DNA from: Paenibacillus albicereus
Lineage (GTDB): Bacteria; Bacillota; Bacilli; Paenibacillales; Paenibacillaceae
Assembly: GCF_012676905.1 (NCBI RefSeq)
Contig: NZ_CP051428.1
Location: 4,895,001-4,959,000 of the forward strand
DNA: 64,000 nucleotides
Direction of reading: 5' to 3'
Shown here in pieces: positions 18,194 through 27,353 of the stretch. The position numbers were made by a program, and so were the translations under genes. The first letter of the stretch is position 1; every line of letters starts with the position of its first letter. Below the pieces are notes generated by a model. The model searched no databases. It saw only the letters and a program-made list of their open reading frames with translations, and was not told the origin of the DNA.

Positions 18194-18555
18194 ATGGATG
18201 ACGATCGGCAAGGAGAAGAAGGACAGCGGCTGCTCGACGAGCTGCGGGAGGAGCTGCGGCAGCGCTTCTCGATGACCGTGCGCGCCGCGCGCCCGGTGCC
18301 GTTGGGCTGGATGAACCGCAAGTGGAGGGTGGAGACCGAGCAGGGCGGCTACCTGCTCAAGCAGTTCCACTCCCAGCGCTATCGCGATGGGCAGTCCACC
18401 CCGTGCGGGTCGACCTCCAGCGATCGCTGCGCATGCTGTACATGCTGGAGAGCCCGTGGTGGATCCATGCCTCGATGGACGAAGAGGCTGCCGCTCCGCC
18501 CCGCCGCTTCCAGCGCGAGATGCGCTGGCTCGCCGAGCGCATGCTCCAGGCTTGA
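18194..18555 (+). pseudogene. Decayed APH-fold phosphotransferase with internal deletion
   Basis: The first 66 codons, with an intact ribosome site, read like the N-terminal lobe of a phosphotransferase (PLGWMNRKWRVETEQGGYLL then KQFHSQRY). The frame then breaks near 18395. In another plus-strand frame, about 50 codons to 18555 look like the C-terminal end of the same family (LRMLYMLESPWWIHASMDEE, then MRWLAERM). The whole central part with the HGD and DW motifs is missing. Reading: one ancestral gene of over 300 codons that lost an internal segment with a frame change. Confidence 0.6.
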
Positions 18556-18559
18556 ATCC

Positions 18560-18610
18560 AAAAAAACTCCCTGCCGCAAGCCGAGTCGGCTTGCGGACAG
18601 GGAGTTTTTT
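18560..18610. terminator. Bidirectional terminator
   Basis: A near-perfect stem (AAAAAACTCCCTG and CGCAAGCC with complements) ends in T6 on the plus strand and, because of the A run, in T6 on the minus strand. It separates the decayed phosphotransferase from the minus-strand OsmC gene. Confidence 0.88.
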
Positions 18611-18676
18611 CAGCATGTCAAGGCAAGCCGGACGGCCCTCCGTCGATTCACGCGGTCCAGCCGGACGCGTGCCGCA

Positions 18677-19099
18677 TCAGGCGCGCTCCTGCGGCTCGCC
18701 GTTCAGCACGAGCCGGTACTCGATCTCGGCCTTGAGCGAATCGGAGACCGCGCAGTATTTCTTGCTGCCGAGCTCGATCGCCTTCCAGATCCGGTAGTCC
18801 GGGATCCGGCCGTCGACGTGGAACGTGAGCGCGATGTGCGTGAAGCCCGTCGGCGTCTCTGTCTTGCGCGTCCCGTCGGCGATGATGTCGAGCCGGTCGA
18901 TTTGATCCAGGAAGTGGTCGAGGATCATCGTCACGTCGATGCCGATGCAGCCGGCCAGGCCGGCCAGCAGCAGCTCCATCGGCGTCGCTCCCTTGCCCTC
19001 GCCGCCGTAAGCGGGCGTGGCGTCCATGCCGATCGCATAGCCGGAATCCCCCTCGGAGGTAAACGCGCGTTTTCCCTGCCAGGTTGTCGTTACGATCAC
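18677..19099 (-). CDS. OsmC/Ohr family protein
   Basis: A 140-aa OsmC-type protein. OsmC/Ohr proteins reduce organic or other hydroperoxides through two Cys. Both are present here, in AGLAGCIGIDV and GSKKYCAVSD. The start is taken as GTG 19099 because AAGGCGG lies seven bases upstream and family members begin close to the TTTWQGKRAF strand; an upstream ATG adds eight residues. It follows the amino-acid ABC ATPase by 52 bases on the same strand, so it may be expressed with that importer. Confidence 0.82.
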   Translation of the reverse strand: MIVTTTWQGKRAFTSEGDSGYAIGMDATPAYGGEGKGATPMELLLAGLAGCIGIDVTMILDHFLDQIDRLDIIADGTRKTETPTGFTHIALTFHVDGRIPDYRIWKAIELGSKKYCAVSDSLKAEIEYRLVLNGEPQERA

Positions 19100-19151
19100 G
19101 TCGATCCGCCTTCTTTCCCTCAAAGTAGTCTTGCCTCGTGCCCTCAGCGCT

Positions 19152-19901
<750 letters not shown>

Positions 19902-19926
19902 GTCGATCCCTTCCTCCGCTGTCTCT

Positions 19927-20571
19927 TCAGTACGCCCGCGCCAGGCGGCGCTCCATCGCATGCAGCAGCGTCGTGAACGCCGTGCTCATGACCCAGTACA
20001 TGACGGCGATGCCGATGTAGAACGGCATGTTCACGTAATACTGGGCGATCAGCAGCTGCGCCGAGCGCAGCAGCTCGGTCACCGTGATGACCGAGACGAG
20101 CGACGTCTCCTTCAGCATGCCGACAAACGTATTGCCCATCGGCGGCAGCGCGATGCGCGCGGCCTGAGGCAGGATGATGCGCCGCATGGCCTGCCCCGTC
20201 GTCATGCCGGTCGCGTACGCCGCCTCGAGCTGCCCTTTGGGCACCGCCTGGATCGCCCCGCGGAACGTCTCCGACAGGAACGCGCCGACGTTGATGCTGA
20301 GCGCGATGACGGCCGCCGTAATCGGGCCGAGCGTGATGCCGTAGTCCACCAGTCCGTAGTAAACGATGACGATCTGCACGAGCGCCGGCGTCCCCCGGAT
20401 GATCGAGACGTAGACGCGGGCCAGCGCCCGCAGCGGCCACGGCCCCCGCAGCCGCATGAGCGCGACGGCGAGCCCGATCAGCAGGCCGAAAACCATCGAC
20501 AGCAGCGTGATGAGCAGCGTGTAATACGCGCCCCGGAGCAGGAAGCCGGCGTTGTCGAACACCAGATCCAT
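19927..20571 (-). CDS. Polar amino-acid ABC transporter permease
   Basis: A 214-aa HisM/GlnP-type membrane subunit with about five membrane segments. The cytoplasmic coupling loop reads [20 protein letters not shown], and the family hallmark [16 protein letters not shown] is present. GGGAGGAATG lies before the ATG. It is 38 bases downstream of the binding-protein gene and immediately upstream of the ATPase gene. Confidence 0.92.
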   Translation of the reverse strand: MDLVFDNAGFLLRGAYYTLLITLLSMVFGLLIGLAVALMRLRGPWPLRALARVYVSIIRGTPALVQIVIVYYGLVDYGITLGPITAAVIALSINVGAFLSETFRGAIQAVPKGQLEAAYATGMTTGQAMRRIILPQAARIALPPMGNTFVGMLKETSLVSVITVTELLRSAQLLIAQYYVNMPFYIGIAVMYWVMSTAFTTLLHAMERRLARAY

Positions 20572-20609
20572 TCGTCATTCCTCCCGTCGCGGCCGGCTCC
20601 GGCCGCGCG

Positions 20610-21479
20610 TCATTCCGCCGGCGGCTCCTCGCCGAACCATTTGACGAAGATCGTCTTGTACGTTCCGTCTTCCTTGATGCCCGTCAGCGCCTCGTCGATC
20701 GCCGCGAGCAGGTCCGGGTTGTCCTTGCGCAGCGCCACTCCCGCCCGATCGGACTTGATCGGCTCGCCGACCGCCTTGATCTGGAAGCCGTTCTTCTCGA
20801 CGACCGGCTTCAGCGCGTACAGGTTGTTGATCGTGGCGTCGATGCGGCCGGCGTTCAGGTCCTGCAGCGTCGTGATGACGTCGTCGTACGTCATGATCTG
20901 GAACTCGCCCACTTCCGGCAGCACGGTCGTGCGCAGGTACGTCTCGTCGTTCGTGCCGAGGCCGACGCCGATCTTGTTCCCTTTGAAGTCCGCCAGCTGC
21001 GTGATGGAGTCGTTCTTCTCCTGCACGATCACCTTCACCTGATTGGTGATGTAAGGCTGGGAGAAGTCGATCGCCTTCTTGCGCTCGTCGGTGATCGTCA
21101 CCTGGCTGATGATGACGTCGATCTTCTTGGCCTGGAGGCTCGGGATGAGGCCCGAGAATTCCTGCGGCGCGAATTCCGCCTGCACGCCGAGGCGCTTCGC
21201 GATCTCCTTGGCGATATCGGCGTCGAAGCCGTCGATTTCCTTGTTGTCGTTCAGAAAATTGTACGGCGCATACGTTCCCATCAGGCCGACCTTGAGCACG
21301 CCGGCTTTCTTGATGTCGGCGAGCAGGCCGCCATCGGCAGCCGGCTGCTCCGCGCCGGGGCTCGCGGACGGAGCCGGCGAGGCCGCCGGGGCATTGCCGT
21401 TCGCGCCGCCGCAGGCCGCCAGCACGGCGGTGGTCGAGATGAGGGCGATCAGCCCGAGCTTCTTGGTCCATTTGGTCAT
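20610..21479 (-). CDS. Amino-acid ABC transporter substrate-binding lipoprotein
   Basis: A 289-aa type-2 periplasmic-binding-fold lipoprotein. The lipobox is VLAAC with Cys23, followed by a Pro/Ser/Ala spacer. The SBP_bac_3 family is clear from LKVGLMGTYAPYNF, IDGFDADIAKEIAKRLG, GKDF-like TDERKKAIDFSQPY and VGLGTNDETYLR. It captures a polar amino acid outside the membrane for the permease and ATPase that follow. ATG 21479 is chosen because GGGAG lies 12 bases upstream; the longer open frame upstream is shadow. Confidence 0.92.
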   Translation of the reverse strand: MTKWTKKLGLIALISTTAVLAACGGANGNAPAASPAPSASPGAEQPAADGGLLADIKKAGVLKVGLMGTYAPYNFLNDNKEIDGFDADIAKEIAKRLGVQAEFAPQEFSGLIPSLQAKKIDVIISQVTITDERKKAIDFSQPYITNQVKVIVQEKNDSITQLADFKGNKIGVGLGTNDETYLRTTVLPEVGEFQIMTYDDVITTLQDLNAGRIDATINNLYALKPVVEKNGFQIKAVGEPIKSDRAGVALRKDNPDLLAAIDEALTGIKEDGTYKTIFVKWFGEEPPAE

Positions 21480-21622
21480 TCGTTCACACACTCCCATAGT
21501 CAGGTAAGTTTGGTTCCTTTTCTCTATAAGCTGTCCGACCGTACCGGAATCATGCGCCGGCCGGGCGGATCGAGACGGCCGGCCCTGCCCTGCGCCCGCC
21601 AAGCGGCGAACCAGGCCAGCGG

Positions 21623-22246
21623 CTAGACGCCTCCCGGCAGGCCGTAGAACTCGAATCGCGCCGTCTCGGCGGCAAGCTGCTCGGCCGTGCGGCCGGCGAC
21701 GCCGCTGCCGGGCAGGCGCGGCGACAGCAGCCAGCGGCCGATCAGCCCCTCCACGAGGCTCATCAGCATCGCCGCCCGCAGCGCCGCATCCATGTCCCTC
21801 GGCAGCATGCCGAGCTCCACCGCCCGCTCGATGTTGGCGACGAACGCCTGTTCCAGCGCGAGCCTCGTCTCCGCGATCGCCGCGGACACCGCCTCGCTGC
21901 CCTGCAGCCCGCCGAGCAGCAGCTCCATCCATTGGCGGTTGCCCTCCGCGAACCGGTACAGATCCGCGAACAGCTGCTCCGACGCCCGCACCATGTCGGG
22001 CAGCGTGCCGCCGCTGCGGCGGTAGCCCTGCGCGATCACTTCGGTCAGCTGGCGGCGCCCTTCGGCGACGAGCTCCAGCGCGACCGCTTCCTTGCTCTTG
22101 AAGTGCCAGTAGAACGTGCCCTGCGCGACGCCCGCATCGGCGACGATGTCGGAAATCTTGGCCGCATGGTAGCCATGCCGGGCGAACCGCTGCAGCGCGC
22201 AAGCCATCAGCTGCCGACGCCTCTCCGTCTCCACGCCGTGGGACAT
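21623..22246 (-). CDS. TetR-family transcriptional regulator
   Basis: A 207-aa repressor-type protein. The N-terminal HTH is visible as LMACALQRFARHGYHAAKIS followed by VADAGVAQGTFYWHFKSKEA, a textbook TetR DNA-binding domain. The C-terminal ligand domain ends in EFYGLPGG. ATG 22246 is supported by GGAGGCGGGG. A palindrome between its promoter and start suggests autoregulation. It is followed after 143 bases by the amino-acid importer operon on the same strand and preceded by the exporter operon; either may be its target. Confidence 0.87.
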   Translation of the reverse strand: MSHGVETERRRQLMACALQRFARHGYHAAKISDIVADAGVAQGTFYWHFKSKEAVALELVAEGRRQLTEVIAQGYRRSGGTLPDMVRASEQLFADLYRFAEGNRQWMELLLGGLQGSEAVSAAIAETRLALEQAFVANIERAVELGMLPRDMDAALRAAMLMSLVEGLIGRWLLSPRLPGSGVAGRTAEQLAAETARFEFYGLPGGV

Positions 22247-22264
22247 CCTTCCCCGCCTCCCGAT

Positions 22265-22278
22265 TGACTGGTCAGTCA
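22265..22278. promoter_or_regulatory. Putative TetR operator
   Basis: A 14-bp palindrome, TGACTG-GT-CAGTCA, sits 18 bp upstream of the TetR start and just downstream of its -10 region, the usual place for autorepression. Confidence 0.6.
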
Positions 22279-22290
22279 GTTGATGGTTAA

Positions 22291-22319
22291 ATCCTATAGA
22301 CAAAGTGGGGTATTGTCAA
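22291..22319 (-). promoter_or_regulatory. SigA-type promoter of the tetR gene
   Basis: On the minus strand TTGACA (22319-22314), 17-bp spacer, TAGGAT (22296-22291). Confidence 0.6.
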
Positions 22320-22329
22320 GGCAAGGACA

Positions 22330-22362
22330 GAAAAAAACCGTCAGGATCGATATCCTGACGGT
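22330..22362 (-). terminator. Terminator of the ABC exporter operon
   Basis: Perfect 11-bp arms ACCGTCAGGAT (22337-22347) and ATCCTGACGGT (22352-22362); read on the minus strand a T7 run follows. It lies about 50 bases after the exporter stop codon. Confidence 0.88.
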
Positions 22363-22414
22363 CCGTTCCTGCGGCCCTAGCCGCGATGTCCGGCCGCTGC
22401 GCCATCGTCCGGCA

Positions 22415-24367
22415 TCAGCCGGTCTCCTCGCCATGCCATAGCTGGCGGAAGCTCTCGCTCGTGCGCAGCAGCTCCTCGGCGCTGCCCTCGGCCTCGATGC
22501 GGCCGCCATGCAGCACGATGATATGGTCGGCATGCGCGAGCGCCGCCTTGCGGTGGGAGACGACGAGGCAGGCCGCGTCGCCGCGCTGCCGGAACAACCG
22601 CTCCCAAAGGCGGCGCTCCGTCTCGACGTCAAGCGCGCTCGACAGGTCGTCGAACACGTACAGCTGCGCGTCGCGCACGAGCATGCGGGCCGCGGCCGTA
22701 CGCTGCGCCTGGCCGCCGGACAGCTTGACGCCGCGCGGGCCGACCATCGTGTCGAGGCCGTGCTCCAGCCCGCCGATGTCCTCCTCCATGACGGCGGCAT
22801 GGAGCGCCCCCGCCACGCTGCCGGGACGCTCGGGCTCTCCGAGCAGGATGTTGTTGCGGAGCCGGTCGCTGTACAGGCGCGGAATCTGCGCCGTGTACGC
22901 GCTCTGCGGCGGCACGAAGAAGTCGGCCGGCCGCTCGACGGTCTCGCCGTTCCAGCGGACCTCGCCCGCCTCAGCCGGCAGCAGGCCGAGCAGCGTCCGC
23001 ACGAGCGTCGTCTTGCCGCTGCCGATCATGCCCGTCACGACGGTGAACGAACCGGCCCGCAGCGTCAGGTCGATGCCCTCGATGCCTCGTCCCGTCTCCG
23101 GGAACCGGTAGGTCAGGCCGCGCGCCTCCAGCACCTGCAGCGGCGGAGCCTGGACGGGCGGCGCGAAGTCGTCGTCGAGCCGCACGGAAAGGTCCGATTC
23201 CCGGACCGAGGCCGGCGGCGGGCCTGAATTCGGCTCCGCGGCGGCAGCGGCTGCGGTCGGCCGGCTCTCCGATGCTCCCGAAGCGCCGCCGCCCGCCGAC
23301 GATTCTGCCGGCCCGCTCGGACCCGCCTGCGCGGCGCGCGCCTCTTGCGCCTGCCCGCCGCGCCCCGGCTTGCGGCGGCCGAGCCCGATGTAGGCGGGCT
23401 TCGTCAGCAGCTGCGCCGGCGCGCCTTGCAGCATCGACTTGATGCGGCCGAAGCTGACGGCCATCTGCTTGTAATAGGTCATGAAGTTGCCGACGTTGCC
23501 GATGAGCTGCGTCACGAACGTCAGGTAGTAGACGAACAGCGCCAGGTCGCCGACCGAGAAGCCGCCGGCGCGCATCTTGTAGCCGGCGAGCAGCAGGATG
23601 AGGCCGGTGCCGAGGTTGACGGAGTTGGCGAAGACGGAGGACAGCGCCTCGGTCATCAGCTTGTCCTTGACCATCGTCTGGCGGCGGCGCTCGCTCAGCT
23701 GCACGAACCGTCCGACGACGCGCTTCTCCGCGCCTGCGACCTGGATCGCCTGCACGTTGCCGAACATCTCGCTGATCGCTCCGGTCACCTTGGCCGTCGC
23801 CTCGCGGCTGGCGGCGCGGTACTTCTGGATGCGGGCGGTCGCGACCTGGGCGGCCGTGACGACGAGGATGAGCGGCACGAACACGAGCACCGTCATCTGC
23901 GCGTCGATGGAGATCAGGATCCAGCTCGCCACGCCGACGAAGCCGATGAGGCCGAGCATGTCGACCGACCAGCTGACCGCCTCCTCGGTATGGTCGACGT
24001 CGTCGCGGAAGTTGCTGATCGCCTCGCCCGGCGATACCGGAATCGCCCTCGCTCCCGGCTCCTTGAGCACGTGGGCGAGCATGTTGCGGCGCAGCAGCAT
24101 GCTGATCCGGTAGCGGACGTTGACGTCGGTCAGGAAGCCGACGTAGATGAGGCCGATCCGTCCGAGCGCGGCGGCGACGAGCAGCGCGGCGATCGCGGCG
24201 ACGCCGTACGGGAAGTCGTAGCTGCCCTCCAGATCGTCGAAGAACGCCTTGGTGAGCAGGCCCGGCACGAGCGGAGCCATATGGATGAGCGACCAGAAAA
24301 TGAGGTTGAGCGCGTACAGCCCCGGCCGATAGCGGATCAGCGACCAGAAGAAGCTTCTTGTCTTCAT
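22415..24367 (-). CDS. ABC exporter half with degenerate ATP site
   Basis: A 650-aa membrane-ATPase fusion: six membrane segments in residues 1-330, an Ala/Gly/Pro-rich low-complexity insert at about 360-440, then a nucleotide-binding domain. Walker A is GMIGSGKTT, signature LSGGQAQR and switch His VVSHRK. Walker B near residue 570 reads YVFDDLSSALD, so the catalytic Glu is replaced by Asp. This is the pattern of the degenerate subunit of heterodimeric exporters such as BmrCD and TM287/288. Its ATG overlaps the stop of the partner gene (ATGA), implying coupled translation; GGAGGAGG precedes it. The substrate is unknown; drugs or peptides are typical. Confidence 0.88.
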   Translation of the reverse strand: MKTRSFFWSLIRYRPGLYALNLIFWSLIHMAPLVPGLLTKAFFDDLEGSYDFPYGVAAIAALLVAAALGRIGLIYVGFLTDVNVRYRISMLLRRNMLAHVLKEPGARAIPVSPGEAISNFRDDVDHTEEAVSWSVDMLGLIGFVGVASWILISIDAQMTVLVFVPLILVVTAAQVATARIQKYRAASREATAKVTGAISEMFGNVQAIQVAGAEKRVVGRFVQLSERRRQTMVKDKLMTEALSSVFANSVNLGTGLILLLAGYKMRAGGFSVGDLALFVYYLTFVTQLIGNVGNFMTYYKQMAVSFGRIKSMLQGAPAQLLTKPAYIGLGRRKPGRGGQAQEARAAQAGPSGPAESSAGGGASGASESRPTAAAAAAEPNSGPPPASVRESDLSVRLDDDFAPPVQAPPLQVLEARGLTYRFPETGRGIEGIDLTLRAGSFTVVTGMIGSGKTTLVRTLLGLLPAEAGEVRWNGETVERPADFFVPPQSAYTAQIPRLYSDRLRNNILLGEPERPGSVAGALHAAVMEEDIGGLEHGLDTMVGPRGVKLSGGQAQRTAAARMLVRDAQLYVFDDLSSALDVETERRLWERLFRQRGDAACLVVSHRKAALAHADHIIVLHGGRIEAEGSAEELLRTSESFRQLWHGEETG

Positions 24368-26145
24368 GCCAGCACCTCCTCCATTCCGACGGCGAGCATC
24401 CGGCTGAAGCGCGATTCCGGGTCGCCGGCCAGCTGCTCGCGTCCGCCGCTCTCCAGCACCCGTCCGTTCTCCAGGATGAGGATGCGGTCGGCGCGCTGCA
24501 CGGTCGCGAGCCGATGCGCGATGATGATGCACGTCTTCTCCTGCAGCAGGCGGGTGATCGCCAGCTCGATGCGCGTCTCCGTCAGCGGGTCGAGCCGCGA
24601 GCTCGCCTCGTCGAGGATGACGAGCCCCGGATCGGTCAGGAACACGCGGGCGAACGCGAGCAGCTGCCCCTCGCCGGCCGACAGGCTGCCTCCGCCGGAG
24701 GCGAGCACGGTGTCCAGGCCGTCCGGCAGCGAGTCGTGCCAGGCGCCCAGCCCGAGCTCATGCAGCACCTCGGAAATCCGGGCGTCGGGGATCGAGTCGT
24801 CGAACAGCGTCAGGTTGTCGCGTACGCTGCCCTCGAGGATCTCGATGTTCTGCGTGACGAGCGCGACCTTGCGCCGCAGCTCGTGCAGCTTGAGCTCGCG
24901 CAGGTCGACGCCGCCGAGGCGGATGCCGCCGGCCTGCGGATCATAGAAGCGCAGCAGCAGCCGGGCAAGCGTCGTCTTGCCGCTGCCGGTGCGTCCGAGC
25001 AGGCCGAGCGTCTGGCCGGGCTCGAGCCGCAGCTGCAGGCGGTGCAGCGTATTGCGGCCGCCTTGCTCGTACGCGAATTCCATGTCGTGGAATTCGACGG
25101 ACAACGGCCCGGCCGGCAGCTCCGCGCCGGGGCCGTCCTGGATCTTGGGCTGGGTCGCCAGCAGCTCCCGCACGCGCAGCAGGCTGGCGTCGGCCTTTTG
25201 CAGATCCTCGAGCTGGGTGCGGATCTTCTCGATCGGCTTGGCGAGCTGCTCGGTATAGTAGAACACGAGATAGATCGAGCCGATCGTCAGCCCTCCTTGA
25301 CCGCTCTTCCAGAGCCAGGCGCAGACGAGGAACGCGGCGGCGTTGCCGAGCGCGAAGACGAGGATCGTCGTGCTCCACATCATGCAGAAGCCGAGAAACG
25401 CCCGCAGCCGGACAGGCAGCATGCGTCGGGTCAGGTCGTAGAACCGGTTCATGACGTAGCCGGCCGCGCCGTTGGCGCGCGTGTCCTCCGTTCCCTCCAG
25501 ATGCTCGCCGATGAAGCCGTAGAGCTCGGCGTTCATCTCGCGCCAGCGCTTCCAGACCGGCACGGCGAAGCGGCGGATCCACTGGATGACGTACACCGCC
25601 CCGATGACGAAGGCGGTCATGACGAGCCCGATCCACATGTTCTCGCGGAACAGCAGCGCCAGGATGCCGACCATGAGCACGAGGTTGCCGGCGAGGTGGA
25701 TGATGAAGCTGGAGAAGAAGTTCGCCAGCGCGTTCACGTCTCCGTCCACCCGCTCGATGAGCGAGCCGGACGTCTGCGTCTTGTGGAAGCTCATGTCGAG
25801 CGACAGGCAGTGCTCCGCGAGCTCCGCGCGCAGCTGGTTCGTCGTCGACCAGCCGAGATTCTCGCTGAAATAAGCCGCCGCCACCGATACGCCCTGCTGC
25901 ACGAGGGAGAACAGGATGAAGAAGCCGGCCGCCCAATACAGCGCCGTCAGCTTTCCGTCCCCCTGGGCGGCATCGATGAAGTAGCGGATGATCTGCGGAT
26001 TGACCAGCTGCAGGCCGATCGACAGCAGCAGCAGCGCGGCCAGCCAGCCGAGCAGCCGCTTCTGCGGCAGCACGTAGCGCCCCAGCATCTCGCGGTAGAC
26101 GCGCCAGCCGCCGATGCTCCGCCCTTCCTTCTGTTCCCCTTTCAC
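24364..26145 (-). CDS. ABC exporter half with canonical ATP site
   Basis: A 593-aa partner of the downstream exporter half. Six membrane segments are followed by a nucleotide-binding domain with Walker A GRTGSGKTT, Walker B VILDEASSRLD (catalytic Glu present) and switch His IAHRLATV. Its signature motif is LSAGEGQ rather than LSGGQ, which is expected of the subunit that pairs its weak signature with the partner's degenerate Walker site. GTG 26145 has GGAAGGAAG a few bases upstream; an in-frame ATG at 26163 is the alternative and adds six residues. First gene of the exporter operon. Confidence 0.88.
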   Translation of the reverse strand: MKGEQKEGRSIGGWRVYREMLGRYVLPQKRLLGWLAALLLLSIGLQLVNPQIIRYFIDAAQGDGKLTALYWAAGFFILFSLVQQGVSVAAAYFSENLGWSTTNQLRAELAEHCLSLDMSFHKTQTSGSLIERVDGDVNALANFFSSFIIHLAGNLVLMVGILALLFRENMWIGLVMTAFVIGAVYVIQWIRRFAVPVWKRWREMNAELYGFIGEHLEGTEDTRANGAAGYVMNRFYDLTRRMLPVRLRAFLGFCMMWSTTILVFALGNAAAFLVCAWLWKSGQGGLTIGSIYLVFYYTEQLAKPIEKIRTQLEDLQKADASLLRVRELLATQPKIQDGPGAELPAGPLSVEFHDMEFAYEQGGRNTLHRLQLRLEPGQTLGLLGRTGSGKTTLARLLLRFYDPQAGGIRLGGVDLRELKLHELRRKVALVTQNIEILEGSVRDNLTLFDDSIPDARISEVLHELGLGAWHDSLPDGLDTVLASGGGSLSAGEGQLLAFARVFLTDPGLVILDEASSRLDPLTETRIELAITRLLQEKTCIIIAHRLATVQRADRILILENGRVLESGGREQLAGDPESRFSRMLAVGMEEVLA

Positions 26146-26309
26146 ACGAACACTTCCTTCCATTCCGTAACTCTACTTCAGCCGCTCTGGGGCCGTCAAT
26201 GCCTAAATCGGCCTAAACAAAACTGGCGGATTACCCCGTCCGACGACGGATATGGTATCGTAGGAAAAACCAGACCCAACAAGCCCTATTAAGAGGAAGG
26301 AAGATTCCC

Positions 26310-26792
26310 ATGTTCCATACGACGGCCTATGAAGGCACGCGCGAGCAGCAATACGAAACGGTCACCCGCCAGCTGCAGGCGCTCATCGAAGACGAGCCGA
26401 GCCTGATCGCCAACCTGGCCAACGCCTCGGCGCTGCTCGGCCAGTTCCTGACCGAGATCAACTGGGTCGGGTTCTACCTGCTGGACGACAAAGGCCTCGT
26501 GCTCGGTCCGTTCCAGGGCCTGCCGGCCTGCGTCCGCATCCCGGTCGGCCGCGGCGTCTGCGGGACGGCGGCCGAGCGCAAGGAGACGGTCGTCGTGCCC
26601 GACGTGCACGCTTTCCCCGGCCATATCGCCTGCGACGCCGCCTCCCGCTCGGAGATCGTCGTGCCGCTGCTCGCGGAGGACGGCAGTCTGATCGGCGTGC
26701 TCGACATCGACAGCCCCGTCACGGACCGGTTCGACGAAACCGACCGCGTCCATCTGGAGCGCTTCGCGGCCTTGCTGACAGCGGGGCGCTGA
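26310..26792 (+). CDS. msrC: Free methionine-(R)-sulfoxide reductase (GAF domain)
   Basis: A 160-aa single GAF-domain enzyme that reduces free methionine-R-sulfoxide with thioredoxin. The family signature is near complete: GPFQGLPACVRI, GRGVCGTAAE, VPDVHAFPGHIACD and SRSEIVVPL. The three Cys used in catalysis and resolution are at 74, 84 and 108. The length matches the family. GGAAGGAAG lies eight bases before the ATG. Cytoplasmic oxidative-damage repair; likely monocistronic. Confidence 0.93.
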   Translation: MFHTTAYEGTREQQYETVTRQLQALIEDEPSLIANLANASALLGQFLTEINWVGFYLLDDKGLVLGPFQGLPACVRIPVGRGVCGTAAERKETVVVPDVHAFPGHIACDAASRSEIVVPLLAEDGSLIGVLDIDSPVTDRFDETDRVHLERFAALLTAGR

Positions 26793-26859
26793 ATCCGGAG
26801 CCCCGACCCCGCCGGCGAAGCCATCGTCGGCTGGACCTTCCTACAAGAGGTGACTTCAG

Positions 26860-27285
26860 ATGTCTGTTCTCGTAGATGCCTTGAATTCAAGCAAAAAGCT
26901 GGAAATCAACTGCCGAAGCCCTTACCGGTCTCCGAACCAAAGCTGCTATCTCGACCTGTCCTACTCTATGGATGACGGCGCCAGCTGGACATCCACGTCC
27001 ATTCTCTGGACCGTCCATACGTGGACGAGCTTCCTGGAAATGCTTGAGAAATTTCCCTTCGAAAAATACGACGGCTATTTCTCGCACTACGAAGAAACGT
27101 TCGAATGGCATTGGGTTCAGGAAGAGGCATCCGATCGCTATTCCATCTTCATCTTTCTGAAAGGCATGAACTCGACCTTCAAGGCGGCGCCGCAGCAGCT
27201 GCACGAGCTGGCCGCCGGCTTGAAGAGAGACTGGAAGCTCGCCCGCAAAGCCGCGATGCCGGCGGAGAAGCCCCGCTCCTCCTGA
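26860..27285 (+). CDS. Hypothetical protein
   Basis: A 141-aa soluble protein rich in aromatic residues (WTSTSILWTVHTWTSFLEML; FEWHWVQEEASDRY). No signal, membrane segment or recognised family. AGAGGTGA lies about 10 bases before the ATG. The region to 27353 leads into the DUF817 gene, 68 bases on, possibly in the same transcript. Confidence 0.65.
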   Translation: MSVLVDALNSSKKLEINCRSPYRSPNQSCYLDLSYSMDDGASWTSTSILWTVHTWTSFLEMLEKFPFEKYDGYFSHYEETFEWHWVQEEASDRYSIFIFLKGMNSTFKAAPQQLHELAAGLKRDWKLARKAAMPAEKPRSS

Positions 27286-27353
27286 CGCCCCAGCCTTTTT
27301 CGGCGCTCGCTCGTTCAGAGGGATAGATTGCACCTGACAAGGAGCGTGCGAAA

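Noticed and set aside
23345-26292. Long plus-strand frames opposite the ABC exporter genes
   Set aside because: Shadow frames; the minus strand carries Walker and membrane motifs on both genes.
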